DNA from: Rufibacter hautae
GTDB lineage: Bacteria; Bacteroidota; Bacteroidia; Cytophagales; Hymenobacteraceae
Length of the DNA stretch: 64,000 nt
Assembly (NCBI RefSeq): GCF_008271695.1
Contig: NZ_VKKY01000003.1
Coordinates: 806,001 to 870,000, forward strand
Direction: 5' to 3'
Part shown: in pieces, positions 26,310-35,123 of the stretch
Layout: the number at the start of each line of letters is the position of its first letter
Numbering within the stretch: position 1 is the first letter of the stretch
The notes under the pieces: generated by a model
What the model saw: the letters and a program-made list of their open reading frames with translations, nothing else
The model's database searches: none
What the model was told of the DNA's origin: nothing
Translations under genes and position numbers: made by a program

Positions 26310-26833
26310 GCCAAACTCCTGATAAAAACACGCCGCTGGTAGGTATTATCATGGGCAGCCAGTCAGACCTGAAGGTCATGTCTGGCGCCGCCGATATCCT
26401 GGAACAATTGAACATTCCCTTTGAAGTAACCATCGTATCGGCGCACCGCACGCCGCACCGCATGCTGGAGTACGCCGAGGGGGCCCGCAAGAGAGGCCTC
26501 AAAACCATTATCGCCGGGGCTGGCGGAGCCGCCCATTTGCCGGGGATGGTGGCGGCCCTCACCACGTTGCCCGTAATTGGCGTGCCGGTGAAGTCCAGCA
26601 ACTCCATTGACGGCTGGGACTCTATCCTTTCTATCCTGCAAATGCCTTCCGGGGTGCCCGTGGCTACCGTGGCTCTGAACGGCGCTACCAACGCCGGTTT
26701 GCTGGCCGCTCAGATTTTGGGCAGCACCAATGCCGTGGTGGCCGATGCCCTGGAGAAACACCGTACCGTGCAGCATGACAAAGTGATGCGCTCCGTGGAG
26801 CAACTGCGCCGCGGCGACATAGAAATGGATTAG
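26306..26833 (+). CDS. purE: N5-carboxyaminoimidazole ribonucleotide mutase
   Basis: 175 residues, class I PurE. GSQSD (17-21) binds phosphate, SAHRTP (45-50) contains the catalytic His47, and [11 protein letters not shown] and [14 protein letters not shown] follow. It converts N5-CAIR to CAIR, directly after PurK. The GNAT gene begins four bases after its stop. Confidence 0.97.
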   Translation: MSQTPDKNTPLVGIIMGSQSDLKVMSGAADILEQLNIPFEVTIVSAHRTPHRMLEYAEGARKRGLKTIIAGAGGAAHLPGMVAALTTLPVIGVPVKSSNSIDGWDSILSILQMPSGVPVATVALNGATNAGLLAAQILGSTNAVVADALEKHRTVQHDKVMRSVEQLRRGDIEMD

Positions 26834-26836
26834 TCC

Positions 26837-27370
26837 TTGCTCACGCTGAAAGCCATATCAACCACTGCCACGCCCGGGTTCTCCCAGGCGTGGCAGTGGT
26901 ATGAAGAGGCCTTCCCACCGGAAGAGCGGCGCACCCTGGAGCAGCAGACCCAGCTTTTCACAGATTCGGCCTACCGGTTTCTTGCCATCATGGACCAAGA
27001 GGAATTCGCTGGGTTCTTTGGGATTTGGCAGTTATCAGGATTCACTTTTCTGGAGCATTTTGCCGTGGTGCCCTCACATAGGGGGAAAGGAACAGGCTCA
27101 AAAGCTTTGGCGATTTTACTCGAAACCATTCCGCCGCCTGTGTTACTGGAAGTAGAGCCTCCACACTCTGAAATCGCCCAGCGCCGCATCCGATTCTATG
27201 AGCGGTTGGGCTTCCTTCTGAATGATTTTGAGTACCGGCAACCGCCGTACGTTGCCGGAATGCATTGGGTGCCTTTATTGCTCATGTCGTATCCCTCTGC
27301 CTTGGACCCTTCTGAACTTGAAAAGGTGAAAGGACAGCTGTACAATTTCGTCTACCAGCAGGCCGTTTAG
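26837..27370 (+). CDS. GNAT family N-acetyltransferase
   Basis: 177 residues with a TTG start four bases after purE; no in-frame ATG exists before the conserved core, so a non-ATG start coupled to purE is likely. The acetyl-CoA loop is seen as VPSHRGKGTGSKAL (about 79-92, the R/QxxGxG/A motif), preceded by FTFLEHFAVV and followed by RFYERLGF. It transfers an acetyl group to an amine; substrate unknown. Its stop codon lies inside a family A repeat. Confidence 0.82.
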   Translation: MLTLKAISTTATPGFSQAWQWYEEAFPPEERRTLEQQTQLFTDSAYRFLAIMDQEEFAGFFGIWQLSGFTFLEHFAVVPSHRGKGTGSKALAILLETIPPPVLLEVEPPHSEIAQRRIRFYERLGFLLNDFEYRQPPYVAGMHWVPLLLMSYPSALDPSELEKVKGQLYNFVYQQAV

Positions 27371-27401
27371 AGGGTCGTTTCTGAAAAAGAGGCTTAAATT
27401 G
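27365..27401. repeat. Family A hairpin repeat over a stop codon
   Basis: GTTTAGAGGGTCGTTT, CTG, AAAAAGAGGCTTAAATTG. The TAG of the GNAT gene (27368-27370) is part of the left arm. Confidence 0.55.
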
Positions 27402-27431
27402 TTTTTCCTGCTTTTTGCCGGTGAGAGGTTT

Positions 27432-27779
27432 CTAGGCCCTAAATCTCCACTCCAAGATATAGCAATACACCATGACCAGGGCGCAGATCGTGAGTCCCAG
27501 TGATTCCCGAGCTTCCTCAATGGCGGGAGAGCGGCTCATGTCAAAAAAGATGCCCTGGTACACCGGCGGCCAAAGCAGGAAAGCGGCAATGGCATACCCC
27601 AGAAAAGCCAACGCATACACCCACCTGAACAGCTTTCGCTTGTACGCCAGAAAGCAAAGTACCGCCGCCGACAGATAAACCGGAACCCAAATAACCGGAT
27701 CAGGGTCGTTCAACTGCAAAAAGGCAAACAGAACGAACATCAGCATAAACATAAGCAGAAGCAATACCCGAAATTTCAT
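27432..27779 (-). CDS. TMEM220-family small membrane protein
   Basis: 115 residues with four hydrophobic segments (about 4-22, 30-46, 50-68, 92-108). The family signature LQLNDPDPVIWVPVYL follows the first helix. TMEM220 proteins occur in bacteria and animals and have no established function. Start ATG matches the first helix; no signal cleavage expected. It converges on the purK-purE-GNAT unit. Confidence 0.8.
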   Translation of the reverse strand: MKFRVLLLLMFMLMFVLFAFLQLNDPDPVIWVPVYLSAAVLCFLAYKRKLFRWVYALAFLGYAIAAFLLWPPVYQGIFFDMSRSPAIEEARESLGLTICALVMVYCYILEWRFRA

Positions 27780-27904
27780 AGGAGTTTAAGAATAGCTTTT
27801 TTCTATATTCTTCGCTAATGTAAAATTTTCTAAACAAGGTGCAATAGCAACTGTTTTACTTACTTAAAAGTATCATACGTAGAACTCTTTCCTGTTGCAT
27901 GCCT

Positions 27905-29365
27905 ATGAAAATACTTATCCGCTTTATCATAGTTTCTTTTGCGCCGCTGCTGTTATCCGGATGCTATAAAATCAAGGGTCATTATGGTGGCCCCAAGAGC
28001 TTTGAACCGCAGACCCGCGCCCTGCAACCCACCGATGTGGCCTTGCCCGCCGGATACACCATTGAACCAGTGAACTCGGGCTTGAACTATCCCACCGGCA
28101 TCACCTTTGACGAGCAGGGCACGCCCTACATCACCGAGGCCGGGTACGCCTATGGCGAGATCTGGCTCCCTCCCAAACTACTGCGCCTCAACCCCGATGG
28201 AACCTCCACCCAGGTAGCTGTCGGCGACAAAAATGGTCCCTGGACTGGCGCCGCTTACCACGATGGCTTTTTCTATGTCTCTGAGGGCGGGGAACTGGAA
28301 GGTGGCCGTATCCTCAAGATTTCCAAAGCCGGGCAGATCACGCGCCTGGTAGAGAACCTGCCCAGCATGGGCGATCACCATACCGATGCCCCGGTCATCG
28401 GTCAGGACGGGTACCTGTACTTCGGGCAGGGGACGGCCACCAACTCTGCCATTGTGGGCACCGATAACTACCATTATGGCTGGCTCAAACGCAACCCCAC
28501 GTTCCATGACATCCCCTGCCAAGATATCGTCCTGACGGGCCAGAACTTCACTACCTACAACCCCTTGACCGAGGATGACAAGGACGAAGTCACCACGGGC
28601 GCTTACCTGCCCTTCGGGACCCCCAGCACGCCTAACCAGACCGTCAAAGGGACTATTCCTTGTTCTGGGGCGGTCTTTAGGGTCTCTCTGCAGGGCGGAC
28701 CTTTGGAGTTGGTGGCTTGGGGATTACGGAACCCGTACGGACTGGCCTTCGCACAGAACGGCCAACTCTACGTCACCGACAACGGCTACGATACCCGCGG
28801 CAGCAGGCCCGGTTACGGCGCTGGCGATGTGCTCTGGGCCGTGCAGCCGGGCAAGTGGTACGGCTGGCCAGATTTCGCGAACGGTCAGCCCATGGCCTCG
28901 GATGACTACAAGACCCCACATGATGATCCTAAATTCCTGCTGGCCAAGCACCCGGGCACGCCGCCAAAACCGGCTGCCATCCTGGGGGTGCATTCCTCTT
29001 CCAATGGCCTGGACTTCTCCCGCAACGCCGGCTTCGGCCACGTGGGGGAGGCGTTTATTGCCCAGTTTGGTGATATGACCCCAGAAGTAGGCCACACCTA
29101 CGGGCCGGTGGGTTTCAAGGTGGTGCGCGTGAATCCCGCAAACGGCGTGGTGGAGGATTTCGCCACCAATAAAACCAAGATCAACGGACCCGCCTCCATC
29201 CTGAAGAACGGGGGGCTGGAAAGACCCATCGCCGTGAAGTTCAACCCCGCCGGAACCGCGCTCTATGTGGTAGATTTCGGGATTATGCCGATGACCGAGC
29301 AAGGACCCGCCCCCAAGCAGAAGACCGGGGTGGTTTGGAGAATCACTAAAACCGGAGCCAGATGA
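27905..29365 (+). CDS. PQQ-dependent sugar dehydrogenase-like lipoprotein
   Basis: 486 residues from the ATG at 27905 (another in-frame ATG lies two codons before). Lipobox LLSGC anchors it in a membrane. The rest is a six-bladed propeller of the glucose/sorbosone dehydrogenase family: YPTGITFDEQGTPYITEAG, GDHHTDAPVIGQDGYLYFGQ (each split), GLRNPYGLAFAQNGQLYVTDNG, and YVVDFGIM at the end. The family oxidises sugars or alcohols using PQQ in the periplasm. The next gene overlaps by four bases and encodes a cytochrome c, the natural electron acceptor. Confidence 0.85.
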   Translation: MKILIRFIIVSFAPLLLSGCYKIKGHYGGPKSFEPQTRALQPTDVALPAGYTIEPVNSGLNYPTGITFDEQGTPYITEAGYAYGEIWLPPKLLRLNPDGTSTQVAVGDKNGPWTGAAYHDGFFYVSEGGELEGGRILKISKAGQITRLVENLPSMGDHHTDAPVIGQDGYLYFGQGTATNSAIVGTDNYHYGWLKRNPTFHDIPCQDIVLTGQNFTTYNPLTEDDKDEVTTGAYLPFGTPSTPNQTVKGTIPCSGAVFRVSLQGGPLELVAWGLRNPYGLAFAQNGQLYVTDNGYDTRGSRPGYGAGDVLWAVQPGKWYGWPDFANGQPMASDDYKTPHDDPKFLLAKHPGTPPKPAAILGVHSSSNGLDFSRNAGFGHVGEAFIAQFGDMTPEVGHTYGPVGFKVVRVNPANGVVEDFATNKTKINGPASILKNGGLERPIAVKFNPAGTALYVVDFGIMPMTEQGPAPKQKTGVVWRITKTGAR

Positions 29366-29763
29366 AAAAGCTATTCAATACATACAACCTTAGGTGGATG
29401 CTGTTAATGGTTCTGCCGATGCTTTTGCTCTACAGTTGCGGTACGGCCCGGCGCAGTGAGCCCATCCTGGGTCCTTTGGCCCTGCAAACGCAGCAACTGG
29501 AGAACGGCCGCGTGGTCTTCATGCAGAACTGCCAGCGTTGTCACCCCTTGGGAGAAGCTGGATTAGGCCCGTCACTGAATAACATTCCGTTGCCGGGCGT
29601 TGCCCTGCGGTTCAGGGTCCGCAGCAAAGCTTTTTTCCTGGGAATCGGGCGGATGCCTTCCTTCAAGAAGCACGAAATCTCCCGCGAGCAGATGGATGAA
29701 CTGGTGGTCTACATGAAAGCCCTCAGAAGACATAAAACCAATGATGCGGTAGCTTCCCAATAG
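29362..29763 (+). CDS. Lipoprotein cytochrome c
   Basis: 133 residues. Signal peptide with lipobox LLLYSC (Cys26). One heme site CQRCH at 57-61 and a probable axial Met98 in GRMPSF. It is a class I cytochrome c domain of about 80 residues, outside the inner membrane. The ATG overlaps the stop of the sugar dehydrogenase, so the pair is made together and probably forms a two-step electron route from sugar to a terminal acceptor. A strong terminator follows. Confidence 0.92.
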   Translation: MKKLFNTYNLRWMLLMVLPMLLLYSCGTARRSEPILGPLALQTQQLENGRVVFMQNCQRCHPLGEAGLGPSLNNIPLPGVALRFRVRSKAFFLGIGRMPSFKKHEISREQMDELVVYMKALRRHKTNDAVASQ

Positions 29764-29785
29764 TTTCTCTTTTATACCCGTTTTC

Positions 29786-29828
29786 AAAAAGCACGTGAAA
29801 AGGACAATACCCATTTCACGTGCTTTTT
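29786..29828. terminator. Terminator of the dehydrogenase-cytochrome pair
   Basis: AAAAAGCACGTGAAA (29786-29800) and TTTCACGTGCTTTTT (29814-29828) pair perfectly. Confidence 0.9.
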
Positions 29829-29841
29829 ACATAGTAAAAAG

Positions 29842-30414
29842 ATGAACTTCAATGCCCAGCATATCTACCTCATCCGGCATGCCCGCCCCTTGATCAGCCG
29901 GAAAGGCTTCTTCAGTAAGGCGCAGGCCCAGCAATACATCACGGATTATAACCAGGCGGAAGTGGAGAAGATCATCCAGCGAAGCGAGCACTTGCCACTG
30001 GACCGGATAAAGCGGGTATTCTGCAGTACCTTGCCCCGCGCCAAAGCCACTGCGCTCATGTTGTTTGGGCCCGAGGTGGAACTGATAGAAGACGCTACTT
30101 TCAAGGAGTTCGAGAGCCGGATCTGGGGCCTGCCGTTGGGTAAGTTTCCTTTGAAATGGTGGCAGGTGACCTCCCGTATCCTGTGGCTGTTGGGTTTGAA
30201 CCAGAAAGATATTGAAAGCTTCAAACAGGCCAAAATGCGGGCTGCCCAGGCCGCGGATCATCTGGTACGGGAAGCAGAATCTAATGGGATAGCCGTTCTA
30301 GTAGCCCATGGTTTCCTGAATGAATTCATCAAAAGAGCCCTGAAGAAGCGAGGCTGGAAAGTCTCTCTGGACGGAGGCCGAGGCTACGTAGGCGTGACGC
30401 GGTTGGAAAAATAA
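29842..30414 (+). CDS. Histidine phosphatase family protein
   Basis: 190 residues. RHG-type start YLIRHARP contains the phosphorylated His (His13); the distal His is in VLVAHGFLNEF (about 155). Fold of the phosphoglycerate mutase/SixA superfamily, with a WLLGLNQKD hydrophobic patch in the middle. Cytoplasmic, no signal peptide. It dephosphorylates small molecules or proteins; substrate unknown. It differs from the exported histidine phosphatase at 43.2 kb. Confidence 0.85.
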   Translation: MNFNAQHIYLIRHARPLISRKGFFSKAQAQQYITDYNQAEVEKIIQRSEHLPLDRIKRVFCSTLPRAKATALMLFGPEVELIEDATFKEFESRIWGLPLGKFPLKWWQVTSRILWLLGLNQKDIESFKQAKMRAAQAADHLVREAESNGIAVLVAHGFLNEFIKRALKKRGWKVSLDGGRGYVGVTRLEK

Positions 30415-30564
30415 TCGAACCGTATTATAGTCGATTCAAGGAAATCAGCTTAAAAACGAAATAAAACAATAGCTAGAATCCGGAACGGAATACGTTAGGC
30501 GGCTTTTATTTTGCAGCTGTGCATAAAAGTCACTTTCCTCTCCAAAAGTAAATCAGTTCTCTTC

Positions 30565-31185
30565 TTAAAAAGGAAAAGCTCTCTTAGGCTTCGGGGTCTT
30601 CTTTACCGATGATGCTTTGTAGCCGCCTTCAAACAACTGCCCAAAATTGATCTTCAGTTTCTCAGGAAAGTCGTCTAAACAGCTGCAGTTGGTATGAGCC
30701 AAGGCCCTCAAGGTTAGTTCGGCGCAGGCGTAGGAATCTGCGGCTGCCCGGTGGTGCTTGAATTGGATGCCGTGGCGGTTGCAGAGTGATTTCAAATCAT
30801 ACTGCGGCAGGCCTTGCCAGACCTGTTTGGAGAACTGCACGCTGCAGGCGTAGTTCAGTTCCGGAAAAGGCAAGCCGTAGGTGTTCAATGTGGCCCTGAG
30901 CACGCTCATGTCAAAGCTGGCGTTATGGGCAATAATCAGTTGGTTCTGGAGCATGGGCCGAAGTTCCTGCCACACCTGGTCAAAAGTGGGGCTGTGCTGT
31001 ACATCCTTCGGCTTGATGCCATGGATGGCGATGTTCCAGCTGTTGAAGTACGGATAAGAATTCGGTTTGATGAGCCAAGCCAGCGTATCTGCGATCTGCC
31101 CGTTCCGCACAAACGTTAAGCCAATCTCACAGGGGCTATCGCGCTCTGCAGTGGCCGTTTCAAAATCCAGGGTAATAAAATCCAT
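30565..31185 (-). CDS. DEDDh 3'-5' exonuclease (DnaQ-like)
   Basis: 206 residues. ExoI motif FITLDFETAT (Asp/Glu at 7 and 9), ExoII IIAHNASFDMSVLRA, ExoIII HHRAAADSYA with the general-base His. This is the DNA polymerase III epsilon-like domain used for proofreading or DNA/RNA trimming. The tail after 175 is Lys/Pro-rich without a known domain. It is not the epsilon subunit itself by context; no polymerase gene is near. Promoter box TACCTTTG lies about 30 bases upstream. Confidence 0.85.
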   Translation of the reverse strand: MDFITLDFETATAERDSPCEIGLTFVRNGQIADTLAWLIKPNSYPYFNSWNIAIHGIKPKDVQHSPTFDQVWQELRPMLQNQLIIAHNASFDMSVLRATLNTYGLPFPELNYACSVQFSKQVWQGLPQYDLKSLCNRHGIQFKHHRAAADSYACAELTLRALAHTNCSCLDDFPEKLKINFGQLFEGGYKASSVKKTPKPKRAFPF

Positions 31186-31214
31186 GAGGGTACTCCTTTA
31201 AGCTCCAGAAGGCA

Positions 31215-31222
31215 CAAAGGTA
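31215..31222 (-). promoter_or_regulatory. TAnnTTTG promoter box for the exonuclease
   Basis: TACCTTTG on the minus strand with CAAAGCTTCG just upstream, 29 bases before the ATG at 31185. Confidence 0.5.
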
Positions 31223-31309
31223 CGAAGCTTTGCAAGCATTGCCTCCTGTATGAGGTTGGAGGAAAGAAATACAGGCCGAAAAAGCTAATCATGCCTACCT
31301 GCTTATAAA

Positions 31310-31347
31310 TGCAGAAAGGAAGAAGCCAAAGCCTCTTCCTTTCTGCA
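31310..31347. terminator. Hairpin after the Lys-rich gene
   Basis: TGCAGAAAGGAAGA (31310-31323) and TCTTCCTTTCTGCA (31334-31347) form a 14-base perfect stem. The T-tract on the minus side is weak (TTTATAAG), so termination is likely but not certain. Confidence 0.6.
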
Positions 31348-31373
31348 GGATTACGTGTAACCGTTATTAAAAA

Positions 31374-31907
31374 TTACCGACGGGGGAACAGGATGTCTAG
31401 AATGTCACGAGTGACGGTGCCAGGCCGGCGTCTATCCTCTTCTCTCCAATCATATTCTGCATCATAGGCCCGGTCACCGTGTAAAATGAAGGCGCCGGGT
31501 TCCAGTCTTACGCCATACAGATTACGGCAATCGGTGGGCGGGGGCTGATGTCCCGGAGGTCGGTTAGGGTACCAGATGCGGCATTCGCCGGGCGGCGGGT
31601 AATGTCCTTTGGGCACGCCACGGAGTTCCCTAGGGCCTGCCGTTCCCCTAGGGGGTAAAATCACCCGGCCAATAATGTCGCCTAAGGTTCCATTCCCCTG
31701 GGGCCTGGTTCTGTCATCCCGGTCTTCGCGCCACTCCTGGTCTTTGTAGTCCTTGTCTTTCTTATCCTTGTGTTCTTTGTACTCTTTCTCTTTGTACTCC
31801 TTGCCCTCTTTGTGCTTTTTATCCTTCTCTTGGGCAGAGGCCGCCGGCGAGGCAAGAAGGGCAAGAACGCCTACAAACAGGAAGGCGATGAAGTTGGCTT
31901 TTAGCAT
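31374..31907 (-). CDS. Exported Lys/Glu-rich protein with a Pro/Cys motif
   Basis: 177 residues. Signal peptide to PAASAQ (about 26). Next comes a charged tract of repeating K-E-Y-K-E and K-D-K units (about 27-60), probably an extended helix. The second half has YPPPGECRIWYPNRPPGHQP, then PPTDCR, a motif seen in small secreted proteins of several phyla, with two Cys that could form a disulfide. It ends DILDILFPRR. No family function known. A role at the cell surface is a guess. Confidence 0.65.
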   Translation of the reverse strand: MLKANFIAFLFVGVLALLASPAASAQEKDKKHKEGKEYKEKEYKEHKDKKDKDYKDQEWREDRDDRTRPQGNGTLGDIIGRVILPPRGTAGPRELRGVPKGHYPPPGECRIWYPNRPPGHQPPPTDCRNLYGVRLEPGAFILHGDRAYDAEYDWREEDRRRPGTVTRDILDILFPRR

Positions 31908-32047
31908 AGGGCAGGGTTTAATGGGTGAAAAGATACTACGTAGATTTTAGGCAAAGTTCATACCACACTTGAAAAGGGCCACTTCTCAGAAGTACTTTAT
32001 ACCTTCTCTTTAGGGTAGATACGCCCTGTAACTGGCTGTAATACAAA

Positions 32048-32083
32048 CAAAAAAGCCCTACCGCAAAGCGATAGGGCTTTTTC
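32048..32083 (-). terminator. dnaK terminator
   Basis: AAAAAGCCCTA and TAGGGCTTTTTT pair around an 11-base loop, T-rich on the minus strand directly after dnaK. Confidence 0.85.
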
Positions 32084-32101
32084 AACTAAACCTAATTATT
32101 G

Positions 32102-34042
32102 TTACTTAACTTCTTCGTAGTCTACGTCGGTTACGTTATCTGCGCTGGCAGACTGCGTGGCACCGCCTTGTCCGTCAGAACCTGGCTGTTGTGCTCCACC
32201 GAAACCTCCGTCAGCACCTGGCTGTCCGGCTCCGCCAGTGGCGGCGTACATCTCCTGAGAGGCCGCCTGCCAGGCATTGTTGATGCTTTCCATGGCGCTG
32301 TCAATCGCGGTCAGGTCTTTCGACTCATGCGCTTTCTTCAGATCAGCCAGGGCACCCTCGATGGCAGTTCTGTTTCCGGCAGAAAGTTTCTCGCCGTACT
32401 CTTTCAATTGCTTCTCAGTCTGGAAGATCATAGAGTCAGCCTGGTTCACTTTCTCTACTTGCTCTTTGGCAATACGGTCAGCCTCGGCGTTGGCCTCAGC
32501 CTCTTTGCGCATGCGCTCGATTTCCTGCTCAGACAGACCAGAAGAAGCCTCGATTCTGATTTTCTGCTCTTTACCAGTTCCTTTGTCTTTGGCAGACACG
32601 TGCAGAATACCGTTGGCGTCAATATCAAAGGTTACTTCGATTTGAGGAACGCCGCGTGGTGCTGGTGGAATGTCTGACAAGTGGAAACGACCGATGGTGC
32701 GGTTGTCGCGGGCCATTGGGCGCTCACCCTGCAACACGTGGATTTCCACGCTTGGCTGGTTGTCAGAAGCAGTTGAGAAGGTCTCGGACTTCTTGGTTGG
32801 GATAGTAGTGTTAGACTCAATCAATTTGGTCATCACACCACCCATGGTCTCGATACCCAATGAAAGCGGCGTTACGTCAAGCAACAACACGTCTTTCACC
32901 TCACCGGTCAATACACCACCCTGGATAGCGGCGCCAATCGCTACTACCTCATCTGGGTTCACACCCTTAGATGGCTTCTTACCGAAGAATTTCTCTACTT
33001 CCTCCTGGATTCTTGGGATACGGGTAGAACCACCCACCAAGATTACTTCGTCAATGTCAGATGGCTGCAAGCCAGCGTCTTGTAACGCCTTGCGAACCGG
33101 CTCCATAGAACGACGTACCAGGTCATCGGCTAACTGCTCAAATTTAGCACGAGACAGTCTGCGCACCAAGTGCTTAGGACCAGTCTGCGTAGCCGTGATG
33201 TAGGGCAGGTTGATTTCGGTTTCAGAAGAAGAGGAAAGCTCGATTTTTGCTTTCTCAGCCGCTTCTTTCAAACGCTGCAGCGCCATTGGATCTGTGCGCA
33301 GGTCCATGTTCTCTTCGGCTCTGAACTCATCGGCTAACCAAGCAATGATTACTTGGTCGAAGTCGTCACCACCCAGGTGGGTATCACCGTTGGTAGATAA
33401 TACTTCAAACACACCGTCGCCCAGTTCCAGGACAGAGATATCGAAGGTACCACCACCTAAGTCGTATACCGCGATTTTCTGATCGGCGTGTTTTTTATCC
33501 AGGCCATACGCCAACGCAGCGGCAGTAGGCTCGTTGATGATACGTTTTACATCCAAACCGGCAATCTGTCCGGCTTCTTTCGTCGCCTGACGTTGTGCGT
33601 CGTTGAAGTAAGCAGGAACTGTGATCACTGCCTCGGTTACAGTTGTACCCAGGTAGTCTTCAGCAGTTTGCTTCATTTTTTGCAAAACCATGGCAGAAAT
33701 CTCCTGCGGCGTGAACTGGCGGTCGCCAATTTGCACACGCACGGTGTTGTTGCTGCCAGACTGCACGTTGTAAGAAACGTGGCTGGTTTCGTCTTTTACT
33801 TCTGAGAAGCCGCGACCCATGAAACGCTTGATGGACGCGATGGTATTTTGTGGGTTAGTGATAGCTTGACGCTTGGCAGGATCACCTACTTTACGCTCAC
33901 CGTTCCCGTTGTCCAGGAATGCCACGATGGACGGAGTAGTCCGGCGGCCTTCGCTGTTCGGAATCACCACTGGTTCGTTACCCTCCATTACCGCAACGCA
34001 AGAGTTGGTAGTTCCTAAGTCAATGCCTATGATTTTTCCCAT
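32102..34042 (-). CDS. dnaK: Chaperone protein DnaK (Hsp70)
   Basis: 646 residues, full length. N-terminal ATPase starts [16 protein letters not shown], with [15 protein letters not shown] and [11 protein letters not shown]; the substrate-binding domain starts near [17 protein letters not shown]; the helical lid and Gly/Gln-rich tail end in [10 protein letters not shown], close to the usual EEVD-like end. Folds proteins with DnaJ and GrpE in the cytoplasm. Neither dnaJ nor grpE is beside it. No CIRCE element is visible upstream; a short palindrome at 34138 might be regulatory. Confidence 0.98.
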   Translation of the reverse strand: MGKIIGIDLGTTNSCVAVMEGNEPVVIPNSEGRRTTPSIVAFLDNGNGERKVGDPAKRQAITNPQNTIASIKRFMGRGFSEVKDETSHVSYNVQSGSNNTVRVQIGDRQFTPQEISAMVLQKMKQTAEDYLGTTVTEAVITVPAYFNDAQRQATKEAGQIAGLDVKRIINEPTAAALAYGLDKKHADQKIAVYDLGGGTFDISVLELGDGVFEVLSTNGDTHLGGDDFDQVIIAWLADEFRAEENMDLRTDPMALQRLKEAAEKAKIELSSSSETEINLPYITATQTGPKHLVRRLSRAKFEQLADDLVRRSMEPVRKALQDAGLQPSDIDEVILVGGSTRIPRIQEEVEKFFGKKPSKGVNPDEVVAIGAAIQGGVLTGEVKDVLLLDVTPLSLGIETMGGVMTKLIESNTTIPTKKSETFSTASDNQPSVEIHVLQGERPMARDNRTIGRFHLSDIPPAPRGVPQIEVTFDIDANGILHVSAKDKGTGKEQKIRIEASSGLSEQEIERMRKEAEANAEADRIAKEQVEKVNQADSMIFQTEKQLKEYGEKLSAGNRTAIEGALADLKKAHESKDLTAIDSAMESINNAWQAASQEMYAATGGAGQPGADGGFGGAQQPGSDGQGGATQSASADNVTDVDYEEVK

Positions 34043-34137
34043 TGTCTATAGTTTTATTTTAGTAGTTCCTGATTTCCTTATTAACTCGTTTGGTCTCTTA
34101 TTAACAAGACATGTGCCAAGGCCATAATTCTGCCTTT

Positions 34138-34153
34138 TTGTGACACAATGTCA
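34138..34153. promoter_or_regulatory. Overlapping palindromes upstream of dnaK
   Basis: TTGTGACACAA (34138-34148) and TGACA-CAA-TGTCA (34141-34153) overlap, about 100 bases before the dnaK start. Possible operator; no matching regulator is known to me. Confidence 0.25.
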
Positions 34154-34217
34154 TTTGTGCCAAAAGACAATAAAAAAGCTATACGAAGTTTCGGCAGAAG
34201 GTGACAGGCCAAGCGGC

Positions 34218-34254
34218 GCTTTTGGCTTGTTTTTCAGAGAAGGAGGCCAAAACG
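34218..34254. repeat. Family A hairpin repeat
   Basis: GCTTTTGGCTTGTTTTTC and GAAGGAGGCCAAAACG arms. Confidence 0.6.
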
Positions 34255-34258
34255 TGGC

Positions 34259-34277
34259 GGCGTTACATCGTAATGCC
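34259..34277. repeat. Family B palindrome
   Basis: GGCGTTAC-ATC-GTAATGCC, one G-T wobble, followed by GAGCTAC. Confidence 0.65.
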
Positions 34278-34396
34278 GTGGAGCTACGCAGCGATTCCGG
34301 CGCCTTCCAGGAGAATCACCTTTGCCAAGGGAATCTGACTATTTCCCCGGAAGAACAGCCTTCTAGGGGTTAGAGGGGATTGGTTCTTGGACACAC

Positions 34397-34420
34397 GGCG
34401 TTACAGGGTAACGCCGCTAC
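34397..34420. repeat. Family B palindrome with GCTAC tail
   Basis: GGCGTTAC-AGG-GTAACGCC followed by GCTAC. The 57838 copy has GACGTTAC-GGT-GTAACGTC plus GCTAC: both arms changed together. Confidence 0.75.
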
Positions 34421-34422
34421 GG

Positions 34423-34466
34423 ATCTGTTCTGAGCCTGTTTTCTGTAAAACAAGCTCAGAACAGAT
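34423..34466. repeat. Family A hairpin, extended near-perfect copy
   Basis: ATCTGTTCTGAGC, C, TGTTTT, CTGT, AAAACA, A, GCTCAGAACAGAT. A 19-base-pair stem just after the pseudouridine synthase stop on the minus strand; it may also act as its terminator. Confidence 0.75.
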
Positions 34467-34467
34467 A

Positions 34468-35079
34468 TTACTTTTTCTTATTCTTATAAGGTCTTACAAA
34501 CGTATTCACCGGCTTAGCCAACCCTTTCAGAAGCTTTACTTCCTCAAAGGTCAACGTCCGGTACTCACCCGGCTGCAAATCCCCTAACTGCAACGGCCCG
34601 ATGGCCACCCGTACCAACCGGAGCGTTGGATATCCCACGGCCGCGGTCATTTTGCGCACCTGCCGGTTCATACCCTGGCTGATTTTAATCTCAACCCAGG
34701 TAGTGGGAATATTGGCCCGGAACCGGATGGGCTTGGAACGCTCCCAGAAGGTAACGTCTTCCAGTAGTTTAGCCTTGGCGGGCGAAGTTTTCTTCCCTTG
34801 GAGGAGCACGCCTTTTTCCAATTGGTCCAGCGCCTCATCGGTAGGCACGCCTTCCACCTGCACCCAGTAGGTTTTCTCTACTTTGAATTTGGGATCTGAG
34901 AGGCGGTGCTGCAGTTGCTTGTCATCGGTGAGCAGCACCAAGCCTTCGCTGTCATAGTCCAGCCGCCCTACGGGGTACACGTTGGGTACCGTCACATAGT
35001 CTTTTAGGGTGGCGCGGTTGTTCTCATCGGTGAACTGGGTGAGAACTTCAAAGGGCTTGTTGAGGAGAAGGTACTGCAA
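34468..35079 (-). CDS. RsuA/RluE-family rRNA pseudouridine synthase
   Basis: 203 residues. The catalytic Asp lies in VGRLDYDSEGLVLLT; LLLNKPFEVLTQF opens the fold and SQGMNRQVRKM is the family's KxNQxRRM-like motif. It lacks the N-terminal S4 domain, as RluE does. Converts uridine to pseudouridine in 23S rRNA or related RNA, cytoplasmic. The C-terminus ends in a basic tail (PYKNKKK). Promoter box 24 bases upstream. Confidence 0.88.
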   Translation of the reverse strand: MQYLLLNKPFEVLTQFTDENNRATLKDYVTVPNVYPVGRLDYDSEGLVLLTDDKQLQHRLSDPKFKVEKTYWVQVEGVPTDEALDQLEKGVLLQGKKTSPAKAKLLEDVTFWERSKPIRFRANIPTTWVEIKISQGMNRQVRKMTAAVGYPTLRLVRVAIGPLQLGDLQPGEYRTLTFEEVKLLKGLAKPVNTFVRPYKNKKK

Positions 35080-35102
35080 AACGGTAGCGGTTGTATGTCA
35101 GG

Positions 35103-35110
35103 CAAAAGTA
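35103..35110 (-). promoter_or_regulatory. TAnnTTTG promoter box for the pseudouridine synthase
   Basis: TACTTTTG on the minus strand in the shared 17-base segment also seen at 8896-8912. Confidence 0.55.
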
Positions 35111-35123
35111 CGGCTTTGATTCT

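Larger units (their letters stand above)
34043..34467. other. Repeat-filled region upstream of dnaK
   Basis: 425 bases, no gene. It contains a small palindrome, two family A hairpins and two three-base-loop palindromes of family B. The minor frames here encode repeat-derived peptides. Confidence 0.7.
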
